Shown piece after piece: positions 11,301-22,740 of a stretch of 64,000 nt of DNA. Source of the stretch: Fragilariopsis cylindrus CCMP1102 (lineage: Eukaryota > Bacillariophyta > Bacillariophyceae > Bacillariales > Bacillariaceae); assembly GCA_900095095.1 (NCBI GenBank), contig FMBT01000390.1, positions 1-64,000 on the forward strand. The letters run 5' to 3'. Positions within the stretch are counted from its first letter, which is position 1. Every line of letters starts with the position of its first letter. The notes below the pieces were generated by a model, which was not told the DNA's origin, searched no databases, and saw only the letters and a list, made by a program, of their open reading frames with translations. The position numbers were made by a program, and so were the translations under genes.

Positions 11301-12204
11301 AAAACTAACACCTTCGCTGGAGGGACCTTTCCAGCTGCTGTCATCTGACCTGTGAAGAATCTGGGAAATACTTCAGCTGCCTCAATAATGGATCGATATC
11401 CAGCAATATTAGCCTGACTACTTAATGTATCAAAGGACTGACCACGACTTAACATCCGTGGAACACAATCAAGAGCAAATGTATTCGTCCCCTGTTCTGT
11501 CAAGGATTTATACAATTCAGTATTAATGGCAGGCTGGATCATACTGATCAATGTCTTGCCACGTAGTTGAGGTACTTCATCGTCGTTGGGTGGACGAATC
11601 TTAGTAATAATATCAGCATCTTTAAATATTTGTGCAGCATCTGATAATACAATCGCACCAACCTCCTTGTAGGACGCATCATTGAAGGAAGCATTGTCGC
11701 CGGCTAATAGTAGAAGTATAGACAGAATAAATTAGCAACGATAAACTATTAGAAAGTATTCAATAGTCCAAAAACAACGACGCAACACAGCACAACACAA
11801 CACAAAAACATACCTCCTGATTGTACAATAACAGCAAATCCAGCTTTGATTAGATTTGCAACTGAATCTGGAGTTTGAGAAACTCGATTTTCACCATCAA
11901 AGGTTTCCTTTACGACACCGATTGTTAGTTCAGAGTATGGAATCGCTGCGAATATTGATTTAGATGAAGCTGCTTCTTCTTTTTCCAACGGTACATCAGC
12001 AATGCTGTCAGTTTTATCATCTTCGATGGTAGCATAAATTGTTGTTCTCGAGGTAGGGACTTGAGGAGAGAAAACTTGAGCACGTTGACGAAAGTTTGTC
12101 GACGCTATTGTTGTCGTCGTCGTTGCTCTATTAGATGGAGCCCAAGCATGGCAGTCGTTTGCTACTAGCACCACCCAAAGCGATAGGACTGCGAGATTCT
12201 TCAT
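8310..12204 (-). CDS. Proton-translocating NAD(P)+ transhydrogenase, alpha-beta fusion, five exons
   Basis: Couples hydride transfer between NADH and NADP+ to proton movement across a membrane. Exons (minus strand) are 12204-11814, 11703-10054, 9925-9827, 9682-8648 and 8545-8310; together 1136 residues in one frame, with introns of 110, 128, 144 and 102 bp. Domain I (NAD): [18 protein letters not shown], then [18 protein letters not shown] and RAFDVRP. Alpha-type membrane helices start near residue 450; the beta membrane block contains [14 protein letters not shown] and [27 protein letters not shown] in two adjoining parts. Domain III (NADP): [46 protein letters not shown] and GYAGMMNP. The start at 12204 gives a signal peptide ending CHA followed by WAPS, an ASAFAP-type motif with Trp at +1, which predicts plastid rather than mitochondrial targeting. 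An in-frame ATG further upstream would bury this signal. Confidence 0.94.
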
Positions 12205-13066
12205 TTCTTCTATCGTTTGTCGTTTTGTTCTTGTTCTTGTTCTTGATCTTGTTCTTGATCTTGATTTGATGGTGTTGTCCGTCTGTGTATGGGCTTGTGC
12301 TGACAAAAGTGACAATGCTTTTATCTTGTGAATATATTTTTCTTTATTACTAAGCACTCTTCTCTTGATCGCATAAATTCACAGTGTTGGCATTCGCTGC
12401 TCCTTCATTCAACGACACAAGATACCTCTTTTTCTCATACGAGATGATTTCGACTACCGTGTAATGTACTGTATTGCTTTTTCAATCAATCACGCAAAAA
12501 AGATATTTTTTGAGACATCGTGTCACCTGTTTTCCTTATTCTTTTTGTTCTTCAATAACGGATACCAAAATAGAAAGTTAATGTCGCACTAATATTTAGT
12601 TTCCTGACGCCCCCAATTTGAAATTGTGATGAAACCCAAAACCGTTTAAATGTTTGAATGTTACAACAACACAAACAACACAAATGAGTTGCTTTGAAAC
12701 TTCATACTTCAAAGCAAACACCAACATATGTCGCAGGTAGCACTAATTGTGCAGTAATGTGTTCTATGTTAACGATACTATTCATTTTTGGTGAGAATTC
12801 GTCGCAATAATAATTATTATTATGTCTTATAATATATGACACAGAATACGAATATCATACGGTGGTAACAACTGATAAGAATGAATAAACAAAAGATCCC
12901 TATTGGAAGAAAACATGAGAAGCGTAATTCCACAACCTGCCTATAGTCAAAATGATGTCTCTATTATTGTGGTAGAATTGCTCCAACCCGTTTGCAGTTC
13001 ATTATATAACAGGTGGTAATCAAATAACACAAGTTGTATTCACAATAATTGATCAATATAATTTTT
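12205..13066. promoter_or_regulatory. Intergenic region between transhydrogenase start and methyltransferase 3' end
   Basis: An 860-bp gap holding the transhydrogenase promoter (minus strand) and the 3' region of the methyltransferase-like gene. A CTTGTTCTTGAT tandem hexamer-like tract lies at about 12225-12262, just upstream of the transhydrogenase ATG (AACAAGAACAAG in the mRNA sense). Nothing else is recognisable. Confidence 0.5.
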
Positions 13067-14238
13067 CTATATTATTATTATATTTTCTTTTTCTTCTTTA
13101 GACGACAACGAATAAATATGTATATCATCCGGATGAGAACTAGGAAGATTAGATGTTTCAAGTCGATGTGCGTTTATTCCTTTATCGTTAAGCATAGACC
13201 AAAACTTAGCTTCTACATCTATCCGTCGTGGTTCAACACTTAACCATATCTCGATTATTGTTGGTGTACTTGTATTTGTATTATCGTCTTCCTCATTATT
13301 ATTATTAGTATTTTGTTCATCATTGTGGTCATCAAATAATAACACAACCAGTGTATCAACTAATAACGAATAATTATCAGAATTGGATGGAAAGATCAAA
13401 TCACTCATAATTACGATATCGAATAATGGAATGGGAGCAGCAGTGGCAGGGCCACCACCAGATGATGTAGACGTACTTCTTTTTCGTCGTTCTGATTTTA
13501 GTAATGCTTTCATCGGATCTGTACCCCAAGTAAGTTCTGCAACTTCGACAATTCCACCACCATCAATTATAACACTGTTATTATGGTCTACATTCCGTTT
13601 CAGTAATGGTACTGCAATTAATCGATCAGTTACTAATACATTCGCTCCCATTGATGCTGCCATTGCTATACCAACTAAGCCAAGTCCTGAACCAAGTTCA
13701 AGTACATTCACAACACTACGACCACCGCCATGACAACGGCGATTATTATTATTACTATTATTAGTAGCATAACGTTCAACCAATACATTTGTTAATGCTA
13801 TAGAACAATCCCAAAGAGTTGCACCATTCCCTCCAGCGAAATGACCAATCGGATCTTCAAGTAGATTAATGTTAATGATAGTATTGTTTGTACTTGCATT
13901 GCAACTTTCACTTTCACTACTGTACCCCCTGATGCTGTTTCTATTTTCACATTTCGTTCAAATAATGATTCATTTACCCATAATTCATTATTATTAGTAG
14001 TTGTAGTATTTGAGAGACATTGATGCCGTGGCAGTTCGACGACAGAAGAATCAGTAGTAACAGCTTTTCTTCTTGTGTCGATACCCGATGCTGATGGAGG
14101 AGGTTTTGAAATGGATGTCGGATCGTTATTCTGGCCTATTACTGAGCCATTAGATTTTTGCTCTTGTTCCTCTTTATCCTTTGCTTTCTTCTCCTCCCGT
14201 AGTCTCTTCATTATAGCTATTGCGTTCATGGGCGCCAT
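13067..14238 (-). CDS. Class I SAM-dependent methyltransferase, METTL21/FAM86 type
   Basis: Putative protein-lysine methyltransferase. The SAM-binding motif VLELGSGLGLVGIAMA is followed by GANVLVTDRL and the family-type block FDIVIMSDLIFPSN, where related enzymes have a D-x-x-Y motif. Upstream is LWDCSIALTNVL, matching the W-x-(S/A)-x-x-L segment that precedes motif I in this family. The N-terminus is charged and disordered and the core contains Ser/Thr/Asn insertions (STSTSSGGG; NNNNEED). The N-terminal part (from ATG 14238) and the catalytic part are in different frames; the switch lies at about 13900-13960 and is compatible with a single missing base. The substrate cannot be told. Confidence 0.8.
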
Positions 14239-14672
14239 GGTCGTGCTGTTTTGTTTTGAGATGTATGTATGCTAGTAGCTAGTCAGGCGGTACATATTCG
14301 ACCACCAGTATTTTGCCATTGTCTCTTGCTAGCGTATTTTGCTTGTACAATAATGTATTGTCATTGTAACACTAACGTTATTATTATGTCTAGTACACAT
14401 ATGCTGAATTGAGAATGCTGATAGAGAAGTTGTTGCTTGTTTTTGGACACGTATCAAGACTTAAAAAGACAGACACAAGAATTTTTCAGTCGTGTATAAT
14501 TCACAGGATTGAAAAAATAAATATTCAGTCCTTCATTTCTATTGAAACAACCTATCACAATTGATGAACTTGCATACTGTAATAAAGATTCCTTATTACA
14601 GTAAGTTAGAAGAAGTATACTGTATCAACATACAATTGTAATCAACCAGAGAAGATCTACTTGGAAAATGCA
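14239..14672. promoter_or_regulatory. Divergent promoter region
   Basis: A 434-bp gap between the methyltransferase (minus) and the first SET gene (plus). AT-rich with scattered CTAG words; no motif can be assigned. Confidence 0.45.
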
Positions 14673-17061
14673 ATGCCATCCACTAGCAGCAAAAAGAGAC
14701 GAGGAAGTTTGTCCAAGAAGGAAAAATCGTCAAGACAACTACTTCGTCCCCAATCGTCAACGTCGTCACCCTATCGAATTTTATTTCTAGTATTTTTATT
14801 TTGGATAATTTTATGCATTGCGGGCTTCATCTTGTATTTGAAGAAACGACAAGAACGAAAGAATCAGCTACCATTGTCCGATCAAGAGAAGAAGACGAGA
14901 CGGCAACAGCAACAGCAGAAAGATTCGTCACGACCTGCATTCCTCGATGAGTTCCATACTCCTGCTGAAAAACGTACCGCCACCAAAATCGATAACGAAT
15001 CTGCAGCAGCCATTGCAGCACAATCTACCATAGATGAACAACAACTCTGGGAATCTCCCGATCCACGAATTGCAGCATTTTTTACTCAAGCATGTCAAGA
15101 AATTTATTGTCATGAGTCTCTTCGTGTTGTTGGTCGTACAATACGAGCTACGGGACCGATTGAAATGGGAGTGAAACTCTTTGAAATTCCTCGATCAATG
15201 GTAAGAAAAAAGAAGAGGAAAAACTCATTATTGTCCCACATTTTTTCTATTATCTACTACTGTTTGAATTACTCATATTGAACATCATTGTTGTGTATTA
15301 TATTGAATATCCAGCAAATTTGGGATCTTGATGCATATCGAGATCCTTTTGTTAGAAGATTGTTTAAGGCCAGTCATAAAATCAGTGGAAATAGAATGGG
15401 GACAGAAGCATTTTTAGCTGCATTTTTAGCGTTAGAAATGAAAAAGGCAGAACAAAATCCATCGAATTTTGATCCATTACGTATAGCTTACTTTGATATG
15501 CTACCCACGCTGGAAGAATTTATTGATTATCACCCATTGTTAGTTGACAAGAATTTGATGAATGATATTCTTGGACGATCAACATCCCGAAGTATATTGA
15601 TGGGTTATAGATTTATGATATCATCAGAATATGATGGATTTTCCTCGGTTTCGTCCGATTTTGCAAATACAATTAGTAAGGATGAGTATATTCGTGCCCG
15701 ATTAAACGTCTTGACACGGAAATTGAATGTTGGCCCACCAGGTCCAGAAGAAGTAATGGCAGCTTCTTTCGTAGGCGATGAATTCAATGACGAAAACCTT
15801 TTCCTTGATGAATTGTATTCGTATTATGATCTTATAAATGTTAATTTGACAGAAGCAGGAGGGACTGGATGTATAGCATTGGTCCCGATAGCCGATCTAT
15901 TCAATCATCATCCTAATAACAACATCAATCTCCAATACCAGAGAATGCAGAATAAGACTGGACGATCATTTGTAGTGTCATCAACCAAAAGAGCGATCGA
16001 ACCGTATTCAGAGCCAATGGTAAGTCCAAAATATACCGGCACTCATGTTTTTTCTGTATGAAACTTCTACAAAAGCAAAACAAAAAATCCTCGAGATCGT
16101 TTTGTATCAAATCTCATACAATTATTCATTGTGTTTTTGTTATAAAGGCATCGTATGGTGTCATGGCAGATAGTCATTTATTTGCTAGATATGGTTTCGT
16201 CAATGGCGATGGCAGTGGTCCGATTCAATTGAGCTTGGCATTCTACCACGAAATGATGAAACTTAATATATCTAATCAATACGATTACCTTCCCGATACA
16301 GGAGCAACACCAAAATTCCGCAGTTATCAAAACGTGGTCTCGCAAAGTATATAAACTTTGATGACGGCTATGCTCAATGTAATAGTGGACCGTCGACGCA
16401 TCCCGACGAAGCCGAATTAAAGCGACTGAAATTGCAGCACCTAATTTATATCGCAAATGACTATGATAAATGGAACATCCTTGCAGAGCCGCGTAATCCC
16501 AAGTCTTTACCAGCTAAGACGACAAATGATCCCATTACGTTGCTGGTGCCACAGCTTGAAAAGGACCATACGATATTAACAGGATTGGATCGACTACGGG
16601 AGACGTGTAGGTTGATTTCACTGATCAATGACGACTTTGATGGTAAAGCTATTCAAGTCTTGACTGACAATATTGACAATCCAAATTTTTCAATAGGGCC
16701 GAATGTGAGTGATGCCTTAGAGTTTCGTTCATATATGTGTATCAATAGGATGTTCGGAACCAGAGTGGCGACGATGGAATTACAGGGTAAGCTCGAATAT
16801 GAATATCGACGCGTATCTAAAATGAATCGTAATGAGTTTGGGAGTAAAAACTGGACGGCTTACCATGTTCGCTTTAGTGAAATGCAAGCCTTACAAGCTG
16901 GGTCTGGTCTGCTTTTTGAACGTCTATCTGAAAAGTGGCAAAATAAAAAAGTAAACCCCTCCCCCCCATATAAAATGCGGGACGAAGCTTGTCCAGAGGA
17001 ATATTTAAATTACTTATTTCGTGACGATGAGTTAGTTCCAGACATTTTGGACTTGAGATGA
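14673..17061 (+). CDS. Membrane-anchored SET-domain methyltransferase (LSMT/SETD3-like), copy 1, three exons
   Basis: Exons 14673-15200, 15315-16019 and 16148-17061; introns of 114 and 128 bp (both GTAAG donors). A transmembrane helix near the N-terminus (ILFLVFLFWIILCIAGFIL) follows a basic stretch, suggesting a type II or tail-in topology with the SET domain on one face of a membrane. SET motifs: RTIRATGPIEMGVKLFEIP (N-terminal SET), ALVPIADLFNHHPNNNINLQ with the NHH signature, and ASYGVMADSHLFARYGFVNG. An all-helical C-terminal region like the Rubisco-LSMT substrate-binding domain follows (ELKRLKLQHLIYIAN; RLRETCRLISLINDD). A one-base frame shift lies at about 16310-16345 in the linker after the SET domain; the paralogue at 48.5 kb reads through the same place. 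The start 14673 is the first ATG; the frame begins 12 bases earlier without one. Confidence 0.87.
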
Positions 17062-17340
17062 ATTAAACAATATCTAGATCAAAAATAATAAATTCTTTCT
17101 TTTTCTTACGGAATTCAAAGTCTCCAAAAACTTATTGCTGAAATTTATACTATGATATAAGCCTGCTCGACATGTTTAATTGCAGTGCACTACTTGCTCG
17201 TAAATAAGTTGCTTGTGCCTGCAGACTGTGCAAAGTTATCTTTTTCACCTATACATTATGATATATTTATTACAACCGTACCAAGTCAAACACTTTATGG
17301 GCTTGCTTATACCAAAATTTTCAATACTCATCATTATCCT
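17062..17340. other. Convergent 3' intergenic region
   Basis: 279 bp between two genes that end towards each other. AT-rich, with no feature recognised. Confidence 0.4.
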
Positions 17341-18855
17341 TCATGAAAATATTATTTCTACAATCACATGAAATGCTATGGAAAGTCCAATAAAGGATGG
17401 TAGTTGATTATTGGTTGAAGTTACTGCTCCTGCTGACGCAATTGGTACGGCAATTGGTACGGGAACTTCTGAAACCGACGGGTCGACCGATGGTATTTTT
17501 GTATTCGAAGTCGTAGGTGGTACTGCGACCGAAAGAGGAATACTTGGTGGGCTATCATTATTATCATTCATATCATTACTACTTTCACACCCACATGGTT
17601 CTTGCACAGTTGACTGGAGGGATTCACAGTAATTGGAATCGGAAAAAGCACCTCTCATACCATCATACATAGCGCTATAGCAATTCATCATTACGTTTTT
17701 ATTTTCAAAGAAAGGAGAGCTGTACGTGAAGTTTCCATTTATAGCATTGGTCATGCGTGCGTTTCCATCATCCTTGTTACAGATATTACATCCTCCATTC
17801 GGGCATGGCCATTTTGATTCATACAAATAATTAGAAAGAGACACTTGCCGTAAGATTGGATTGGAAAACGAAGTACATCGATCTGCTTGGTAGTTGATTT
17901 TAGTATTGGAACAATCAAAAACTTCACAATTCTCCCCATACTCAACCCCCACCACCAATTGAAATTTCACAGGAATTACACGATATACCGTCCACTTGGA
18001 TATCACATGTAGGACCATCTATGATGTCGAAAGTAAAGTCCGTACAATAAATAAATTCATAACCGGTTGCTGGCATTGTTTGATTGTAACAACTTGTATA
18101 GGAATAACTTAATTTGTCTTCCGCTTTTCCAGTAAACGTTTCTGATAAACATACTGAAAAAGTATCATAATCAGCTTCGTCTTCGTCGCCAATATTGTTC
18201 ACGTTCGTTGTACATCCCGACTCGGAATAACTACAGTAGGGACCTAAGTAGCAAGTGAGCTCTCCCTTAGATTCATTAAAGTCAAGTTGACTACAGTCGC
18301 ACGAAACTAATTCACTACTACTACTACTACTCGCATTGCAAAACTGTTCAGCAATTTCAAAAAATGTGCGCTGACCTACTACTTGTTGTCTTCGACGACG
18401 ACGACGACGACGAGACATTATATTATGGTTCGTTGTTGCTGTTGTTTCATTCTCCTTGATGTTGCTATCCATACAATAACCACCAAGAGAATAATACGGA
18501 GACTCCTTGCAGTGTCTATCTACTCCACAATAGAGAAGTCCAAAATCGTAAGGATCGGAAGACGAAGAAGGTTTACATTCAATCCTCATTGTAACATCCT
18601 TTATAAATGTTGATGGTTTCAAATTATTGAACACCACCGACGAATATGAATGTGGCGAATCCAACCGTTTTACGATATGATCATTACTATTATGCTGTGA
18701 ATTCTCCTCATCTTCACTAATAGTTATCTCCTCATTGTGATTGTTGGCCGGAACCGGTGGAAGCACATCAGTTGATCCGTCGCCGCTACTGCACTACTGC
18801 TACTAATCGTAGTGAGCGTCTTCGTTAGTATCGAGGTAGCAATTGTTAAGCGCAT
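17341..18855 (-). CDS. Cys-rich secreted or GPI-anchored protein, unknown function
   Basis: Not recognised. The body holds about 35 cysteines in short modules (LLYCGVDRHCKESPYY; CDCSQLDF; YLGPYCSYSESGC; CPNGGCNICNKDDGNA; EPCGCES) typical of an extracellular disulfide-rich protein. A proline/serine-rich stalk and a final hydrophobic segment (PSFIGLSIAFHVIVEIIFS) resemble a GPI-attachment signal. A basic Arg run (about 18395-18415) interrupts the Cys region. The two halves are in different frames; one extra G in a GGGGG run near 17947 explains it. The proposed ATG at 18855 opens a weak signal-like stretch (RLTIATSILTKTLTTISSSS) but is not in frame with the rest, so the true 5' end is uncertain and may include another one-base shift or an intron. 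Confidence 0.65.
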
Positions 18856-19505
18856 TTTATAGCTTGATGATTTATGTTATATTATGTTGTACTGTATGTA
18901 TCATTAATACATATTATTTGAACATTGTATTGGAAACAAAAAAGAAAAAGATCCATGATTTCCTACTAGAAGTACACAACAAACAAATGCTACTGTACTG
19001 CGTACGGTATGTGTTACTGAGACTAAGTTAGGCTCTTATTGGTGGGATTGAGTCGACAGTATCATAGACAGGACTCGACTCGACTCGCGCATTTATTTTC
19101 GGCTTCCGCAGTCAAGAATTGCGCGAGTAGTTATGGTAGTTAATGGAGTGAAAGCCAATAATGCCACATATAAAATTCTTATGAATAAGGGAGTTGAATA
19201 AGAAAAATTTAACTGTACCAAACTGTTGATTTAGATGACAGCAGATGAGAATACATCCTTGTTTGTCGTGGTAAATACGTAGGGTAGATGCCAAGAAAGT
19301 GCAACAATTAATAAGCAATAGAAACAAACACATGCCAAAGAGAAAAAGAAGTACTAGTACGTTGAACGTATTCTGAAAAGAGGCTACAATAACCACCATT
19401 CTACACTCGGCACGCTCTCATTATTAATCATTTTTAATAATCGAAAGAGCTTGCGATAGTCTTCGGGTCCTACGCTTGCCTCGGGGACTTGCTTTTATAC
19501 ATAGT
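18856..19505. promoter_or_regulatory. Divergent promoter region
   Basis: A 650-bp gap between the Cys-rich gene (minus) and the TPR gene (plus). It contains a CGACTCGACTCG repeat near 19074-19086. A 95-codon hydrophobic open frame on the minus strand (19112-19399) has no similarity and is not called as a gene. Confidence 0.45.
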
Positions 19506-22285
19506 ATGTCACCGTCATTTAGAAAAGGCTTCGCCGCGGAAGATATAGAGACAGTAGATCAAATAATTCATCAATCGATGAAGAACAATACAGGTATGAA
19601 CGAGAAACGATCGATGTCTGCACTGAAACCGAGCACGCGATCAAGTAGCAGCAGAGGAAGCGGCGGTGATGGCGGCAGCGATGATGGTCGTCGAGCGGTA
19701 AGCTTTTCTGGAGATAGCGGAGAAGATAAACAACAGATAGACGAAGGACAGCAACAACAGGAGGACTACGAGTCTCTGCCCAACGAGGATTCTTCTCCGA
19801 AACGTTATAGTAGTAGCTTCATGAAAAATAATAAAAAGAACTCACCAAAAAACAAAGGCAAAGGCAACTCAAAAAACAATAGTGGTAAAGAAAATAGTAG
19901 TTACAAAGAAGATGAAAGTGGAAGTACCCATCGAAAATCATCGTCATGGAGTGGTCTTCGGTTTGGCAAACGATTTTCACTTTTTGGGTCGTCCGGTAGT
20001 ACAGGAGGAGAACACGGCAAACGCAATAGTAGGAATGGGTACGGGACGTTGGACGAAAGTAACAATAATAATAACAATAACGAAGACGTAGATTCTCCTA
20101 CTGCAGCAGAAGTTGATCCTGTTATGACCATTTTCGAATCACGCAACACACAAAGAGTTCGATTTACTCTAGGTAACGATGGCGGTGGTGATAGTGTGAT
20201 GAGTGGTGACGTATCTGGTGATAATAGCACTGCCGTTGGTGGAGGGTCACCCCAAAGGAGAGACAACAACACCTCCATAGCTAAAAATGGTGGTGAAAAC
20301 TACAATAATAACAACGGTGGTAATATAGTGCTGGAAATATAAAACAATTTATGTCCCGTGCATTATTTGGATCTTCTTCTAAATCTGGAAGTCCTTCTAA
20401 CAAGAAAATATCGGAGGAGGAAATGAAACAAGAAGTGAAGGAACTTGGGGGTGGCTCATTGATTTGGGAGAGCGCTGCTACACCTACCGGTCCAGAAGTG
20501 ATACATACGAAAAACAACGCCAGTAGTAGGAACCGAGAAAGTTATAATAATAATAGCAATAATAATAGTAATCAGCAAATGGCAACACCCGAACTCCTTT
20601 TGAGCTTTACAGAAGATCCGAAGGCACGAGTTGCAGTTGCGAAGCTACTAAGTAAGGCTCGTAAGGCTGAACATATTCATTTCCGTTACGAATACGCTGT
20701 AAAGTGTTACTTAAAAGCACTTGACATTCTACAAAAACAGGCCAAGTATCCCGATGATCATCCTACTGTCGTTAAGACGGTCCGATTAATGAATAATGCT
20801 CATCACGTATTGAGTTCGTACAACAACTCTGCAAACATTGTTAAGATGGGGATAAAGAATGAAGACGCTGGTGAGCTCGTGAAAGCCCTTAAGATGTACA
20901 CCATCGCATACCGTATTCGAAGAGATAATTTAAGTCGGAATCATCCAAGTCTTGTTGTACTTCTCAACATGCTGGGGAGTATCCAAATTAAGAGAGGAGA
21001 AACCAAGGAGGCAATGCAAATTTATGAATTAGCCCTGAATGATGACCTTATTATGTCACGCGTGGGTGTATCACCATACAGGGAAGGTCGTCTACAACAG
21101 GAAACAATAGATCCGGAAAAGAATGCGATCCATCAAAATTTACTAGCTAAGAGCGTGACCTTCCGCGAAATGGGTACCATTTATGAAATGTGGGGCAACG
21201 TTGAAGAATCGCTCAAATTCTACCATAGGAGTCTTGAGTGCGTAGCTGAATGGAGAGAAACAGTAAGAAGCAATCGCAGGATTGATCATAGAAAAGAATC
21301 ATCGCTCTTGCCGAAATCAGAAGAAGAAGAAGATCAACAGTACAGTATTGAAAACGTCCAAACTGTATCTAGTAGTGCCGGAGATAGAACTAGTTCCGGT
21401 TCAAGTTTAGAACACGGAGAGATGGAGCTTGTATTTGGAGTGGACGTATCTCAAAACAGCAACGGTTCTGGTAACAAATCGGTGAATGTATATGAACGAT
21501 TTTTCCCAAATAAGATGGATGCTGAGACGAAGGAAGGACTTCAAGGCTCCGACGAAAACTCCCACGCTGATATGGACTTGTCCTTGACATTACATCAAAT
21601 AGCACAACTCTACCGTACACAAGGAAAGTTCAGTAGAGCACTTGATGCATACGAAGTAGCTCTACGTGGAATGAAAACTGCCCTAGGAAAGCATCATCCA
21701 AATGTTGCTGCTGTCCTCGGGAATATTGGGAATCTTCAAAAGGAAATGGGTGATTTAGATGCAGCGTACAAAACGTACCAAGAAGTGCTGGGTATAGAGT
21801 CATACAGGCTGGGTCTAAGCCATCCTGATGTGGCCATTACACTGCATAATGTTGCAACTATAGATGCAGCTCGTGGAAATTATGAACATTCACTTCAACT
21901 ATATCGCAAAGTGATTGGTCTTCAAAAGAAACTATTCGGCGAAGAAAATCTATCCGTATCGGTGACAGCTGCGTGTATGGGAGACGTATACGAAAAGATT
22001 GGAGATCTAAAAAGTTCTATGAATTCATACGATGAAGCTGTGCGAATTAAGTCTGCTGTGGTCGGGCGTCATTCGTTGGAAGTTGGTAGATTGCTTCACA
22101 AACTTGGAAAGCTTTCATTTATAATATGCGACTACCTCGAAGCTGAGTCGTTCATTGCTCGAACCATACTAATATACCGACTCAATAAACTTGACGAAGG
22201 TCATGAATGGTTTATAGATGCCTACCGAGACTCTGCCGATATTGATGGTGCGATTGCTATTGGTACTGACCGAGGCGAAATATGA
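19506..22285 (+). CDS. Tetratricopeptide protein, kinesin-light-chain-like
   Basis: The N-terminal third is disordered, rich in Ser, Asn, Gly and Lys. The C-terminal 550 residues carry at least six 42-residue TPR units of kinesin-light-chain style, for example HPSLVVLLNMLGSIQIKRG, LHQIAQLYRTQGKFSRALDA, HHPNVAAVLGNIGNLQKEMG, HPDVAITLHNVATIDAARG and VSVTAACMGDVYEKIGDL. TPR arrays mediate protein-protein contacts; the partner cannot be told. The first ATG is 19506. The N-terminal frame stops at 20342 and the TPR frame has an ATG at 20351, only 8 bases later. Because diatom genes are not polycistronic, one gene with a one-base shift near 20335-20350 is more likely than two genes. Confidence 0.78.
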
Positions 22286-22740
22286 AACACTGCGGATATT
22301 TGTCTACAGAAAACTCTTTTATATTTACGACTTCGATTAAACTATTCTACAGAATAAATATTAGACAAAAAATTTCAGATAAATTAAAACAAAATTCTTT
22401 CAAAGAAACATAGCTTTTTTACAATCTTAATTAAACAAAAAAAAAACGGTTGGCGTAGTAGTTCGCAAAGTAGAGATGATGATCAATACTCAGAGTATTT
22501 TTTTTTAGGGTGTTGTATATCAGATAAATAGAAAGAAGTGACTTTTGTCATCGATGTTTTACGAAAGGTCCATGTATTGCAATATATCAACAGACTGCAG
22601 CATTATCGTTGTGAAACGATAACATTACCACTCTAAAGCTTGGCAGAGCAAATGTGTTACCGGTATGCCTCTATGGTCCTTTAGTACCTCTTGAATAGAT
22701 CGTTTGAATATATGACTTATAGGTATCCTTTTCTATTGTT
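22286..22740. other. Convergent 3' intergenic region
   Basis: 455 bp between the TPR gene (plus) and ALG6 (minus). A-rich and T-rich runs (22435-22446, 22498-22506) fit 3' untranslated sequence. No gene seen. Confidence 0.45.

Noticed and set aside
19112-19399. 95-codon hydrophobic frame on the minus strand
   Set aside because: T-rich DNA on one strand gives Leu/Phe/Val-rich translation; no motif, no conserved neighbour or intron signal.
20351-22285. TPR region as a separate gene with its own start at 20351
   Set aside because: Only 8 bases separate it from the preceding frame's stop and no promoter fits; one gene with a one-base shift is simpler, though not proven.
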